A stretch of DNA of 10,355 bases from Treponema sp. (GCA_003455655.1 DMQP01000221.1:1-10355); one strand, 5' to 3'; shown: positions 1-8,162, counted from the stretch's first letter. The notes: generated by a model not told the origin, from the letters alone. A program made the numbers and translations.

Positions 1-2195
1 CCACCGAGAGAAAATCCTGCGATGCGCTGAGCAACTTGCATAACTTGTTCCTGGTAAACCATAACTCCATAGGTTTCTTTAAGTATGTCTTCAAGACATG
101 GGTCGGGGTAGTGTATTGTTTCTGGCTTCCACTTTCCATCAATGTAGTTAGGAATGTAGTCCATAGGTCCAGGCCGATACAAGGCATTTAAAGCAACTAA
201 TTCTTCTAGTTTGCGCGGTTTTGCCTGTCGAAGAATTTTCTGCATGCCCGGAGATTCAAACTGGAAAACAGCAACTGTGTCTCCTCTGCTAAAGAGGTCA
301 AATGTTTTTTCGTCACTGTCGCTTATGTTTTCTATGCTAAACTTTTCTTCACCTGGTTTTAAGTGTCGGTTGATAATGTCTTCTGCATAGCGGATAAGAG
401 AAAGTGTTTTTAAACCAAGGTAGTCAAACTTAACCAAACCGCAGGGTTCAATAATATCCATTGTGTACTGAACACCTTTTGTTCCTGTCTTTGAGTCCAT
501 AAATACAGGAGCCCAATCTGGTAGCGGAGTAAGACCAATTACCATACCCGATGCATGTAAACCAGTTTGTCTGTTTATGCCTTCAAGTTTAAAACACAGC
601 TCAAAGAGTTTTTGGTAGCGCGGATCATCTTTGTAAGGTATAAGTTGTCCGTTATCTGGATGATCTTCGTCTGGAGGAGTGAATGCGTCTTTAAACTTAG
701 CCTTAGGATTGTCGGGTACACATTTTTTTAAAATATTTACTTCGGAAAGAGGAATATCAAGTACGCGTCCCACATCTGCAATACATGCTTTGGGTTTGAG
801 TGTTCCGAAGGTAACGATATGACCTACTTGTTCATCTCCATACAAGTCAATGGTGTGTTCAATAATTCTTTGTCTGAATTCGAAGTCCATGTCAACATCA
901 AAGTCAGGCATTGAAACACGTTCGGGGTTTAGAAAGCGTTCAAAAATTAATTTATAGCGGAATGGGTCAATGTCGGTTATGGTCATTGCATAAGCAACAA
1001 GACTACCTGCACCAGAGCCACGACCTGGTCCTATAGGAATGCCGTTTTGCTTAGACCAGTTGATAAATTCCCAAACAATAAGAAAGTAACCAGAAAATCC
1101 CATGCTAAAGATAATGCCCAGTTCGTATTCTGCACGTTCGCGAATTTCTGGTGTGATTTCTTTGTAGCGTTTTTTTAATCCTTCTTCTACCAAGTAGCGA
1201 ACATAGTCGTCTTGATTTTTTGTGTAGTCTTCGTGTTTTTGAAATTCTTTTGGAAGTTCAAAGCGTGGAAGACAAGATTTTAATTCTTGTGTCTTATACT
1301 GATGAATGGTTAGGTCGCACATGTTGGCAATTTTGAGTGTGTTTTCCATTGCCTCTGGACACTGGGGAAATAAGAGAGCCATTTCATCTTCTGTTTTCAT
1401 GTACCACTGGTCACCGTCGAAGTGCATGCGGTTGCGGTCTTTCATGAGTTTTTTTGTTCCAATGCAAACGAGTGCATCTTGGGCTTCAGCGTCGTCGCGG
1501 TTGCAGTAGTGAATATCGTTTGTTACTACAAGCGGAATATCAAGATCATGTGCAAGCTGTATAAGTTTTGGTGCAACTTCTTTTTGTTCTTCAAGTCCGT
1601 GATCTTGCAACTCTATGTAGTAGTGATCTGGTCCAAACAGTTCTTTATATTTTTTTGCCGTTTCGTAAGCTCGTTCTGTGTCGTTGTTTTCAAGCGCTTT
1701 GGGAACTTCTCCTTGAATACAAGCCGAAAGACAAATGAGCCCCTCGTGATACTTTTGCAAAAGTTCAAAGTCAATGCGCGGTTTGTAGTACATGCCTTCG
1801 GTGTATGCAATGGATGAAAGCCAGCAGAGATTTTTGTAGCCTGTTTGATTCTGTGCAATTAAAATAAGGTGATAGTAGTAAGATTGCTTTCCGTTTTTAG
1901 AATAGGGGAGCGGATTTTTTTCAAGATGACTTCCTTCTGCAACATAAAACTCTTCGCCACACAAAGGATTTATTCCGTTTACATGACACAGTTTTTCAAA
2001 GTTGAGTATACCGAACATGTTGCCGTGGTCTGTGAGGGCAAGGGCTTTCATGTTAAGTGCTTTTGCTCTTGCTACCAGTGTGTCAATTTTACTTGCGCCA
2101 TCAAGAAGTGAATAGTCTGAGTGAACATGTAAGTGCACGAATTTGCTTTCAGGAGTTCCTTCTGGAGCCGGAGGGAATTCATGATAATCAGCCAT
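1..2195 (-). CDS. dnaE: DNA polymerase III subunit alpha, N-terminal part (cut by left edge)
   Basis: This is the catalytic subunit of the replicative DNA polymerase, a class C polymerase that acts in the cytoplasm with the beta clamp and clamp loader. Reading the minus strand from 2195 gives 731 uninterrupted codons. A PHP domain opens with FVHLHVHSDYSLLDG (residues 19-33), keeps the metal-type histidines H21, H23 and H25, and continues through ALTDHGNMFG. The palm motif GPGRGSG is at 389-395. The catalytic aspartates are in PDFDVD (D433 and D435, matching E. coli D401 and D403) and in KFDYLGL (D591, matching D555). The fingers-region motif YRPGPM starts at residue 673, and GVMVYQEQVMQ follows. 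Family members usually run about 1,150 residues, so the C-terminal third (clamp-binding, OB fold, tau-binding) lies outside. The start is fixed by AGGAG eight bases upstream and by the usual short lead before the PHP domain. I see no convincing promoter in the 60 bp between it and the terminator upstream. Confidence 0.97.
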   Translation of the reverse strand, partial: MADYHEFPPAPEGTPESKFVHLHVHSDYSLLDGASKIDTLVARAKALNMKALALTDHGNMFGILNFEKLCHVNGINPLCGEEFYVAEGSHLEKNPLPYSKNGKQSYYYHLILIAQNQTGYKNLCWLSSIAYTEGMYYKPRIDFELLQKYHEGLICLSACIQGEVPKALENNDTERAYETAKKYKELFGPDHYYIELQDHGLEEQKEVAPKLIQLAHDLDIPLVVTNDIHYCNRDDAEAQDALVCIGTKKLMKDRNRMHFDGDQWYMKTEDEMALLFPQCPEAMENTLKIANMCDLTIHQYKTQELKSCLPRFELPKEFQKHEDYTKNQDDYVRYLVEEGLKKRYKEITPEIRERAEYELGIIFSMGFSGYFLIVWEFINWSKQNGIPIGPGRGSGAGSLVAYAMTITDIDPFRYKLIFERFLNPERVSMPDFDVDMDFEFRQRIIEHTIDLYGDEQVGHIVTFGTLKPKACIADVGRVLDIPLSEVNILKKCVPDNPKAKFKDAFTPPDEDHPDNGQLIPYKDDPRYQKLFELCFKLEGINRQTGLHASGMVIGLTPLPDWAPVFMDSKTGTKGVQYTMDIIEPCGLVKFDYLGLKTLSLIRYAEDIINRHLKPGEEKFSIENISDSDEKTFDLFSRGDTVAVFQFESPGMQKILRQAKPRKLEELVALNALYRPGPMDYIPNYIDGKWKPETIHYPDPCLEDILKETYGVMVYQEQVMQVAQRIAGFSLG

Positions 2196-2203
2196 TGGTA
2201 AAT

Positions 2204-2208
2204 CTCCT
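2204..2208 (-). promoter_or_regulatory. Shine-Dalgarno site of dnaE
   Basis: AGGAG on the minus strand lies 8 nt before the ATG at 2195. It supports the chosen start; no other in-frame ATG nearby has such a site. Confidence 0.8.
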
Positions 2209-2261
2209 TTTTGTTTTTATAAGTGTGCCTCCAGTGCATCATCTGATATTCTTATCTTATG

Positions 2262-2291
2262 AAAAAAGGCACCGCAAATTCATGCAGTGCC
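2262..2291 (-). terminator. Rho-independent terminator of the beta-helix lipoprotein gene
   Basis: Read on the minus strand, GGCACTGC pairs with GCGGTGCC as an 8-bp stem with one T-G wobble. The loop is 8 nt (ATGAATTT) and a run of six T follows directly. It begins 26 nt past the stop codon of the gene ending at 2318 and sits 66 nt before the dnaE start, so it separates the two transcription units. On the plus strand there is no U-tract after the stem, so it works in one direction only. Confidence 0.9.
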
Positions 2292-2317
2292 TAGTATATA
2301 GTAAAAAACGGTTTTTG

Positions 2318-4267
2318 TCAGCGTCTAGGACCTCTGTCGGAAGGAGGAGTGCCGCCAAAAGGTCTTCCTGAACCGTTTTCAAATGCATTTCTGTCTGGAG
2401 CGCCAGGTCCTGCACCAAAGGAATTAAACTCGCCTAATGTATAGACAGATTTTTCGCTGCTTGTAGTAATGCTTCCTGTTGAACTTGCATCTGTTACAGA
2501 GGGCATGCTTGTATACAGTCCGTAAAAGTTTTTTCCTCCACTAATTTGACTTGCCTTGTAGACAGTGTAGGTTTTTCCTTTTTGCAACGAAGAAGAACTG
2601 ACGGTAATAATTCCATACGAATTTATATTTTGTGGAATGGTAAAGGCAAAAACGGTAGAACCGTCTGCGTCTTTTATGACTATTGTGTTTCCTGCACTTG
2701 CTGCGTATGAAGATTCAATAACAAAAGTTGTTTGTGTACAGCTTGTGTTTTGTTCTGAAGCGTATGCGTGTGTTGAACCACTAAGTCCGACTGCATTGCC
2801 ACCAGTGAATGAAAGTCCACCGTCACAGTCAAAACCATCTTCGCTTCCCATAGGAGCAAGAGCAACAATGTTTCCGCCACTAATGTTTATGTCTCCATTT
2901 GAATCAATAGCATCTGCGCTTGTTGCATACAAATAAATGTTTCCTCCAAAGATGTTTACAAATCCATTTTCGTCAAGACTTGCATTGAGTGCATCATCAG
3001 TTGACTGAACACTTACTGTTCCGCCAGAAATAATGACACCTGTTTTTCCTTCAATGCCTTCTGGTGAACACGATGAAGTTTCGCTTACTAAAACTCCGTC
3101 TGCATCGTAATAACTTATGGTTTGAGGATTCATGTCGGAATCAATGACAACATCTGTTGTGGTAACATTTACTGTTCCTCCACAAATCATAACAACGGGG
3201 TTAGGGTCGTCATCTGTGGTTTCTGTTTCGGCATCTTCTTCAAGTTCCCACTTTGCACTTATAGCTTTTCCAGTGCTCTTTATGTTAACTGTTCCACCGC
3301 TTATGTAGATATAACCCTTTCCTGCACCGTCGTCTTCGCTTCCTTCAACAATAATGCCACGACTGTTATCGTTAGGGTGCTGTGCATTTGTTGCTGTTCC
3401 GTTTATAGTAACAGTTCCATCTGTTAAGATAAATCCATTGGCACTTCGTATTGCAGAGCGACCTCCGTTTTCAACACTGACATTTCCACTGAAAATTCTG
3501 ATGTAATCTTTTGAATAGATGCCGTGTTTGTAATTTTCGCTAACAGTAAGACTGCCACTGCCACTTATTAACAGTGAGCCTTTTGTGTACAGCGTTGCTT
3601 TTGTGTCATCACCTTCAGCCCATTTTTGTGTCAGTTCTGCATCTTCTGTTGAACCTGTGTAACTTGCGCTGTAGTAGTCAGTGCCTTCTGCTTTGCTATA
3701 GCCAGTTCCATAAGTTCGTCCGTCGGTAAGACTATTGCTTCCTGTTAATGTTAAAAAAGTGCGAGCGACTTTACTAACTGTTAATGCGGCGTAGTTTCCG
3801 CTGGTAATGTGTGCATCTGCAAGAGCAATTTGAATGTCACTTCCTTTTTTGGGAACAATTTCAACACTGCCTTTTGCAAGACTTCCAGTAAGTGTTAGCT
3901 TGACTCCACTACTAACACTTGCTGTGTCAATAGTATAGTATATGCTACCGTCACTTTTTGTTTCGCTACTTAAAGTAATGCTTTGGTTACTTGTGGTAAA
4001 AGTTCCTGTAGAAAGATTAAGACTTGCGCTTTCGCTAAAAGTTACATTTGCAATGTCATCTTCATCGCTAAGCAAAAGACTGGTGTCTACGCTGCTAATG
4101 GCCGCTGTTTCTTCGGTGCTTGTCTTAGAACTAAACATTCCCATAGGCTGACCATTTGGCTGACCGTTGGGAAACTTTTGCATTTGAAATGAACTTTGTG
4201 TACATGCAGGGAACATGCTTAATGCAAGTGCCGTTGCTAAAAGTGTAAATGTGCCGTTGTGTTTCAT
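2318..4267 (-). CDS. Predicted lipoprotein with Cthe_2159-type carbohydrate-binding beta-helix
   Basis: This 649-residue protein starts with a secretion signal (residues 1-21) ending in F-P-A-C, with C22 as the likely lipidated cysteine. The lipobox is relaxed, as spirochaetes tolerate. Residues about 60-500 are rich in Ser, Thr and Gly and carry recurring beta-helix rungs: SGGTVNIKSTGKAI near 323, CGGTVNVTT near 362, SGGTVSVQSTDDALNAS near 414, GGNIYLYATSADAIDSNGD from 441, SGGNIVALAPMGSEDGFDCDG near 463. The pattern GGxVxVxSxDDAI and the ending GSEDGFD are hallmarks of the Cthe_2159 family (Pfam PF14262); the founding member is a calcium-binding beta-helix that binds polygalacturonate. Residues 500-600 look like a separate beta domain. 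The last 30 residues are Gly/Pro-rich (GAGPGAP, GRPFGGTPP). GGAGG precedes the start. It is transcribed alone and divergently from the plus-strand operon. Binding to an acidic polysaccharide at the cell surface is an inference from the family; the true ligand is unknown. Confidence 0.88.
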   Translation of the reverse strand: MKHNGTFTLLATALALSMFPACTQSSFQMQKFPNGQPNGQPMGMFSSKTSTEETAAISSVDTSLLLSDEDDIANVTFSESASLNLSTGTFTTSNQSITLSSETKSDGSIYYTIDTASVSSGVKLTLTGSLAKGSVEIVPKKGSDIQIALADAHITSGNYAALTVSKVARTFLTLTGSNSLTDGRTYGTGYSKAEGTDYYSASYTGSTEDAELTQKWAEGDDTKATLYTKGSLLISGSGSLTVSENYKHGIYSKDYIRIFSGNVSVENGGRSAIRSANGFILTDGTVTINGTATNAQHPNDNSRGIIVEGSEDDGAGKGYIYISGGTVNIKSTGKAISAKWELEEDAETETTDDDPNPVVMICGGTVNVTTTDVVIDSDMNPQTISYYDADGVLVSETSSCSPEGIEGKTGVIISGGTVSVQSTDDALNASLDENGFVNIFGGNIYLYATSADAIDSNGDINISGGNIVALAPMGSEDGFDCDGGLSFTGGNAVGLSGSTHAYASEQNTSCTQTTFVIESSYAASAGNTIVIKDADGSTVFAFTIPQNINSYGIITVSSSSLQKGKTYTVYKASQISGGKNFYGLYTSMPSVTDASSTGSITTSSEKSVYTLGEFNSFGAGPGAPDRNAFENGSGRPFGGTPPSDRGPRR

Positions 4268-4273
4268 GGCTTA

Positions 4274-4278
4274 CCTCC
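4274..4278 (-). promoter_or_regulatory. Shine-Dalgarno site of the beta-helix lipoprotein gene
   Basis: GGAGG on the minus strand lies 6 nt before the ATG at 4267, a strong match that fixes this start immediately ahead of the signal peptide. Confidence 0.8.
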
Positions 4279-4322
4279 GCATATAAACATACTTCATCTG
4301 TTTTTAGAATGGAATAATAGAC

Positions 4323-4351
4323 TTGTTATATAACAGATTTTTATTTATACT
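4323..4351 (+). promoter_or_regulatory. Sigma70-type promoter of the 4370-9506 operon
   Basis: The -35 box TTGTTA (4323-4328) and the -10 box TATACT (4346-4351) are separated by exactly 17 bp. The expected transcription start is near 4358, only about 12 nt before the ATG at 4370, so the 5' leader would hold little more than the ribosome site. The call rests on consensus matching only. Confidence 0.65.
4324..4335. promoter_or_regulatory. Perfect 12-bp palindrome, possible operator between divergent genes
   Basis: TGTTATATAACA equals its own reverse complement. It overlaps the -35 box of the rightward promoter. It also lies just upstream of TATTAT (minus strand, 4319-4314), a plausible -10 box for the leftward lipoprotein gene that lacks a good -35. 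A dimeric regulator bound here could control both directions. In AT-rich DNA such a palindrome can also arise by chance. Confidence 0.35.
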
Positions 4352-4356
4352 GAACC

Positions 4357-4362
4357 GAGAGG
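4357..4362 (+). promoter_or_regulatory. Shine-Dalgarno site of the membrane-anchored propeller protein
   Basis: GAGAGG is followed by 7 nt and then the ATG at 4370. It supports this start, which also precedes the only membrane segment of the protein. Confidence 0.7.
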
Positions 4363-4369
4363 TTTAAAA

Positions 4370-7054
4370 ATGGAACAAAATGACGAAAAAGAAGTTAAAG
4401 AAGTCAAAGCTGTAAAGGTTAAAAAAACAAAGAAAAAAAGAAATGGCTTTGTTCGTTTTTTGCTGTTTATATTGAAATTCATTTTAGTGTTGCTGATTTT
4501 GTTTGCTATTTGGTGTGCATACAGTGCTATAGAAAAAAAGAATGCACTTGCGCTTTTACCTCAAGATTATTCTGTTTATATTCATACTGATTCTGCATGG
4601 AAAGCTCTTGAACCACTTCTCGATTTACAAGCCGCAGACCTTTTACTTTCTGATGAACCACTTTCTCAATTCCGTTCACTCTTTATGGATTTGCGTTCAT
4701 TCAATTTGCGAAAAAGTAAACTGGTTGCTTTTGCTGCGTCACGAAAAGTTGATGCTGCTTTGTATGAAGGCAATGCTGCAGAAAATTTTGTTGCTATTAT
4801 TGACATGGGCGTTTTTTCTGCCTTTACTCGGCCTGCAGAATTTATTCTTCCACTCATTAAAATTGAAAATCTTTCGCATACAAGAACAGAACTTTCTTCG
4901 TACTTTACTTATAACAACAATGGAACACTTTACTACATAAAACCCTGGCACAATATGGTTGTAGTAAGTCCAAATCCTGACCTCTTTGATACTGCGCTGT
5001 GTGCTAATAACGATACTTCTTATACTCGTGCCGAACGAGAACTGCTTACGCAAAAAAGTAAAGAGCCTATTCGTGTTGTCGTAGATGCTTACTCTCTTGC
5101 TCAGTCAGTTGTTGGTGATGATCCTCTTTTGTCACAGTTTGCAAATTTAATTGACAAAGATACATTGAGTGTTGTTTCTTTTGGCATTACCGATAACGAA
5201 GTGTCTTTACTTGCAAATGTTCCCTTCTCTGTGCCAGCAGAAAATTCCCTCTCTCTTATGATGGGTCATGATTCAACTATGCCAGCCTTGCTTAGTCGCT
5301 TAAGTGATGTTGTTCAGTACTACACACTGTTGAATGCTGGTTCGCTTGAAGATTTAAAGAACGCACTCTTCCCTTACATTCCTGCAGAAAAAAACATTGA
5401 CGGTTTGTGGAAGACCGCTGAATCTTTGTGTAAAACATTCTTTTCTGTTTCGCTTGAAGATTTAATTTTTTCTTGGACGGGCTCAGAGTTTGCTGCAATG
5501 GGTGTAGAAGGACAAGATGATCCGGTAATTGTGCTTCAAGTTAAAGACGAAGCTCAGCGCCAGTATGTCTTTAACAAATTAATTTCTTCACTCATTATCA
5601 ACAATGATAATAGTCTTATTATTGACGGCATGCGTATTCCTCGCTTACAGTTACCGTCTTTTCTTCAGGGAATTTTGAATGCCTTTAATATAAACATTCC
5701 GCTTCCCTATTACATTGAACTAGACGGTTATTTGTATTTGTCTGAATCTGCTGAATCTCTTTCAACAATTTACACAACAGTAAATGACGGTCGTCGCATT
5801 GCAAAGAATTCAAACTGGCAGGCTGTTTCAAGAGAACAGTCAGCGCTGAGTACTATTAGTTTATTCTACGATCTTGAAAGAAGCATTCCTTTCTTCTTGC
5901 GTAGTAACGAAACCTTCTCTAAAATTTTACAGTTGTATTCAATTGGTCGTTGTGATATGCGAGTGTCTGACGGTGTGCTTACTATGCAACTGCAAGCGGT
6001 TTCACGTCGCTCTGGAGATTTGCGACAAGTTCCTGGATTCCCTATTGAACTTTCTGGAAAGAGTGGTCAGACCTTGCTTTCAGAAAATGCAAAAAAATCG
6101 GGCGCTGTCTTCTGGGTTGAAAACGGAAATGAAATCCATTCGCTTGAAGTTTCGTCAATGAAACAATACACAGCTCCTCTTTCTGACAATTGTTCTATCT
6201 GTGTAAGTCCTTCAGAAAAAAGCGATGGTGTTGTGTGGGGCATTACTGAACAAGGTGCTGTATATCTTTTAACGCGAGAACTTGAATGTCTTTCTCCTTT
6301 CCCTGTTATAACTGGTTCGCGTCCTGCGGCTGCTGCTTCTGCTTACGGAACAGGAATTGTTTTTGCAAGTGATGACGATAGTTTAGTCTTTGTGGATCGA
6401 ACAGGAAGTGTTAAAACGGTAGAACTTAATCTTTCTGGTTCAGTAAAAAGTGAGCCTTCTGTTTCAGGAACAACAGTTGCAGTCTACGACAAAAGTTTTA
6501 CCGGAAAAATATTTGTTGTAGAAGATGGTGTCTGTGTAAATGCAGATCAACCTTATTCGGTTGCAGGAATTGCATTCGGTTCTCCTGCTGTACTTAAAAC
6601 AAAAGACGCTCAGTACATTGCATTTATAACTCAGTCAGGAAATCTTTCTGTTTGGCGCGATGGACAGCTTGATTCTACTTTCCCCAAAAAACTTGATGGC
6701 CTTTTCTATGTAAATGTTGTTGCTTCGTCAGATGCATTCTACGCAGTTTCTGCAGATGCTCGTTTGTATAGAATTGGTCTTGACGGTTCTGTTCTTTCAG
6801 TTGATATTCCTCAGAGTACAGCTCGGGAAGGATTTATTACTGTTGCTGATCCCAACAAAAATGGAATTGAAAATATATATGTCTGTGCTGATGGAAATAC
6901 CATTTACGGATTTACCAGTTCTCTTGAACTGTTGTCGGGCTTCCCCTTGGTAGGTTGGGGTAGACCAGCCTTTGCAGATGTTAATGGTGATAATAACGCA
7001 GACTGTTTTGTTCTGACTATAAACGGAAATTTGAACGCTTGGAATTTGAGGTAA
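4370..7054 (+). CDS. Membrane-anchored protein: DUF3352-like region plus C-terminal beta-propeller
   Basis: This 894-residue protein has a very basic N-terminus (residues 8-25, mostly Lys, Val and Glu). One hydrophobic helix follows at about 27-52, with no cleavage site or lipobox, so the bulk should be outside the inner membrane and anchored by its N-terminus. Residues 60-545 contain features resembling the DUF3352 type: LLPQDYSVYIHTDSAW at 62-77, and near 449 IELDGYLYLSESAESL. This match is from memory and tentative. Residues 555-894 are short beta-strand repeats of a propeller: GFPIELSG, ending in SGFPLVGWGRPAFADVNGDNNAD, with the FG-GAP-like loop DVNGDNNAD at 870-878 and a degenerate copy DPNKNGIEN at 827-835; both look able to bind calcium. 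No catalytic motif is visible. It is the first gene of a tight operon with the lipoprotein four bases downstream, so the two may form an envelope complex. A scaffold or assembly role would be a guess. Confidence 0.85.
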   Translation: MEQNDEKEVKEVKAVKVKKTKKKRNGFVRFLLFILKFILVLLILFAIWCAYSAIEKKNALALLPQDYSVYIHTDSAWKALEPLLDLQAADLLLSDEPLSQFRSLFMDLRSFNLRKSKLVAFAASRKVDAALYEGNAAENFVAIIDMGVFSAFTRPAEFILPLIKIENLSHTRTELSSYFTYNNNGTLYYIKPWHNMVVVSPNPDLFDTALCANNDTSYTRAERELLTQKSKEPIRVVVDAYSLAQSVVGDDPLLSQFANLIDKDTLSVVSFGITDNEVSLLANVPFSVPAENSLSLMMGHDSTMPALLSRLSDVVQYYTLLNAGSLEDLKNALFPYIPAEKNIDGLWKTAESLCKTFFSVSLEDLIFSWTGSEFAAMGVEGQDDPVIVLQVKDEAQRQYVFNKLISSLIINNDNSLIIDGMRIPRLQLPSFLQGILNAFNINIPLPYYIELDGYLYLSESAESLSTIYTTVNDGRRIAKNSNWQAVSREQSALSTISLFYDLERSIPFFLRSNETFSKILQLYSIGRCDMRVSDGVLTMQLQAVSRRSGDLRQVPGFPIELSGKSGQTLLSENAKKSGAVFWVENGNEIHSLEVSSMKQYTAPLSDNCSICVSPSEKSDGVVWGITEQGAVYLLTRELECLSPFPVITGSRPAAAASAYGTGIVFASDDDSLVFVDRTGSVKTVELNLSGSVKSEPSVSGTTVAVYDKSFTGKIFVVEDGVCVNADQPYSVAGIAFGSPAVLKTKDAQYIAFITQSGNLSVWRDGQLDSTFPKKLDGLFYVNVVASSDAFYAVSADARLYRIGLDGSVLSVDIPQSTAREGFITVADPNKNGIENIYVCADGNTIYGFTSSLELLSGFPLVGWGRPAFADVNGDNNADCFVLTINGNLNAWNLR
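7048..7051 (+). promoter_or_regulatory. Shine-Dalgarno site inside the end of the upstream gene
   Basis: GAGG lies in the last codons of the upstream gene, just before its stop and 7 nt before the ATG at 7059. The placement suggests translational coupling between the two genes. Confidence 0.6.
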
Positions 7055-7058
7055 AAGT

Positions 7059-8162
7059 ATGAAAAAACATATTGCTTGGGTAAGTGTACTTGCAAGTGCA
7101 TTTTTGTTAGTAGTAAGTGCTTGTTCTTCTTTGCAACAAGATGTTGTTATTTCTTCTGACGAACTGATTCATCAGGAAGATGTGCTTGCTATTGAAACAA
7201 CACTTGCGAAAATTGATTCAGATGCAATAATGGGTCTTAATGCAGAAAATCGTGTTCGTTTGTGTACTATGCTTCTTTCGCAAATAGACCTCGCACTCAA
7301 TGATGCTGGAATCAAAAAAGCACTGTGTTCTCGTCTTTATGCATTGCAAGGTCGCACATATCTTCTTATGGGAAAAAAGACAGAAGCTCGCACTTGTTAT
7401 AACGAATCGGTTAAAGCTTCTCGCGGTGATGCTCAAGCAATTGTTTTGGGTAGCCGTTTGGGTTTAGTTCCAGATCTTGAAGATAGAAATGTACTTGCCG
7501 GAAGTAATCAGCGCACACTTTTGGTATTAGAACGAGGACTGCAACTTTTTTCAGAAGGAGCATATCTTGATTCACTTGCAAAACTCGATGAAGCTTTTTT
7601 GTCGCTGGACTCATTCTACAAAGTTGCCTATAAAAATGTTCGCGATACCGCATGGAGTTTGCGTTCTGTTTCAACAACAGGTTCTTCTGTGCAAAATCTT
7701 TTACTTTCAAAATCTGTAAGTGTTTCAAATATGGCAGCAATTACTCAAGGAAATACGCTTTTGTTAAATGCCTACACAGGTGGTAAGACACTTTCGCAAA
7801 CAGAACTGGTTCAAGTACTTGTTAAAGCAGGACTTTTGTCTCCTGTGTCTGCTACTGTTACCGAAGACATGATTCCTTCAGCAAGTGATGCAGCAACACG
7901 CATTATGTGTGCACGTTTTTTGTGGAACCTCTATGTAACAAAACGCAATAACCGTAAGCTTACAACTCGCTATTCACAATTATATCGTGATTCATCAGAG
8001 CCTTCTCCTATACCCGATGTTTCTGTCGATTCTCCAGATTTTGATGCTGTGCTTGGTTGTGTCGAAAACGAAATTATGGAATTAGTTGATGGCGAACACT
8101 TTGCTCCGAACCAAACTGTTTCTGGAGTTGAATTTAACACTTGGGTTTCACGCATAAAGTAA
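7059..8162 (+). CDS. Lipoprotein with TPR-like repeats and a C-terminal SLH-like segment
   Basis: This 367-residue protein has a typical lipoprotein signal peptide: K2 K3, a hydrophobic core, and the lipobox V-S-A-C with C22. Residues about 88-121 (ALQGRTYLLMGKKTEARTCY) and 152-185 (LQLFSEGAYLDSLAKLDEAF) read as TPR-like helical pairs. Residues about 240-367 look different. The stretch 318-366 begins IPDVSVDSPDFDAV and continues with ELVDGEHFAPNQTVSGVEF, matching the order of an S-layer homology (SLH) repeat: F/IPDV, a helix, DGxFxPN, then an E-F helix. The usual T-R-A-E is replaced by S-G-V-E. An earlier stretch, 243-293, could be a degenerate second copy. No enzyme motif is seen. The gene follows the propeller protein by 4 nt and precedes rluA by 6 nt. 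An envelope-associated structural or assembly factor is the likeliest role; the exact function is not known to me. Confidence 0.85.
   Translation: MKKHIAWVSVLASAFLLVVSACSSLQQDVVISSDELIHQEDVLAIETTLAKIDSDAIMGLNAENRVRLCTMLLSQIDLALNDAGIKKALCSRLYALQGRTYLLMGKKTEARTCYNESVKASRGDAQAIVLGSRLGLVPDLEDRNVLAGSNQRTLLVLERGLQLFSEGAYLDSLAKLDEAFLSLDSFYKVAYKNVRDTAWSLRSVSTTGSSVQNLLLSKSVSVSNMAAITQGNTLLLNAYTGGKTLSQTELVQVLVKAGLLSPVSATVTEDMIPSASDAATRIMCARFLWNLYVTKRNNRKLTTRYSQLYRDSSEPSPIPDVSVDSPDFDAVLGCVENEIMELVDGEHFAPNQTVSGVEFNTWVSRIK

Noticed and set aside
2208..2262. dnaE promoter candidates (TTGCGG with TAAGAA; TATAAA near 2220)
   Set aside because: Each has only about half the consensus bases in one or both boxes, and one uses bases of the terminator stem; not strong enough to annotate.
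1306..2371. Several plus-strand open frames of 67-131 codons opposite dnaE
   Set aside because: They lie antisense to an unbroken, motif-complete dnaE frame, lack ribosome sites, and encode low-complexity Phe/Cys/Val-rich peptides typical of shadow frames.
3010..3285. Recurring GGTV-type coding units in the lipoprotein gene as a DNA tandem repeat
   Set aside because: The similarity is at protein level with irregular spacing (about 23-52 residues); the underlying DNA has diverged, so it is not a nucleotide repeat.
2637..4192. Plus-strand frames opposite the beta-helix lipoprotein gene
   Set aside because: They mirror the Ser/Thr/Gly-rich repeats of the real gene and have no start signals or recognisable domains.
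4281..4298. TTATAT/TATATG on the minus strand as the -10 box of the lipoprotein gene
   Set aside because: It directly abuts the GGAGG ribosome site, so transcription would begin inside or after it; the match to consensus is also poor.
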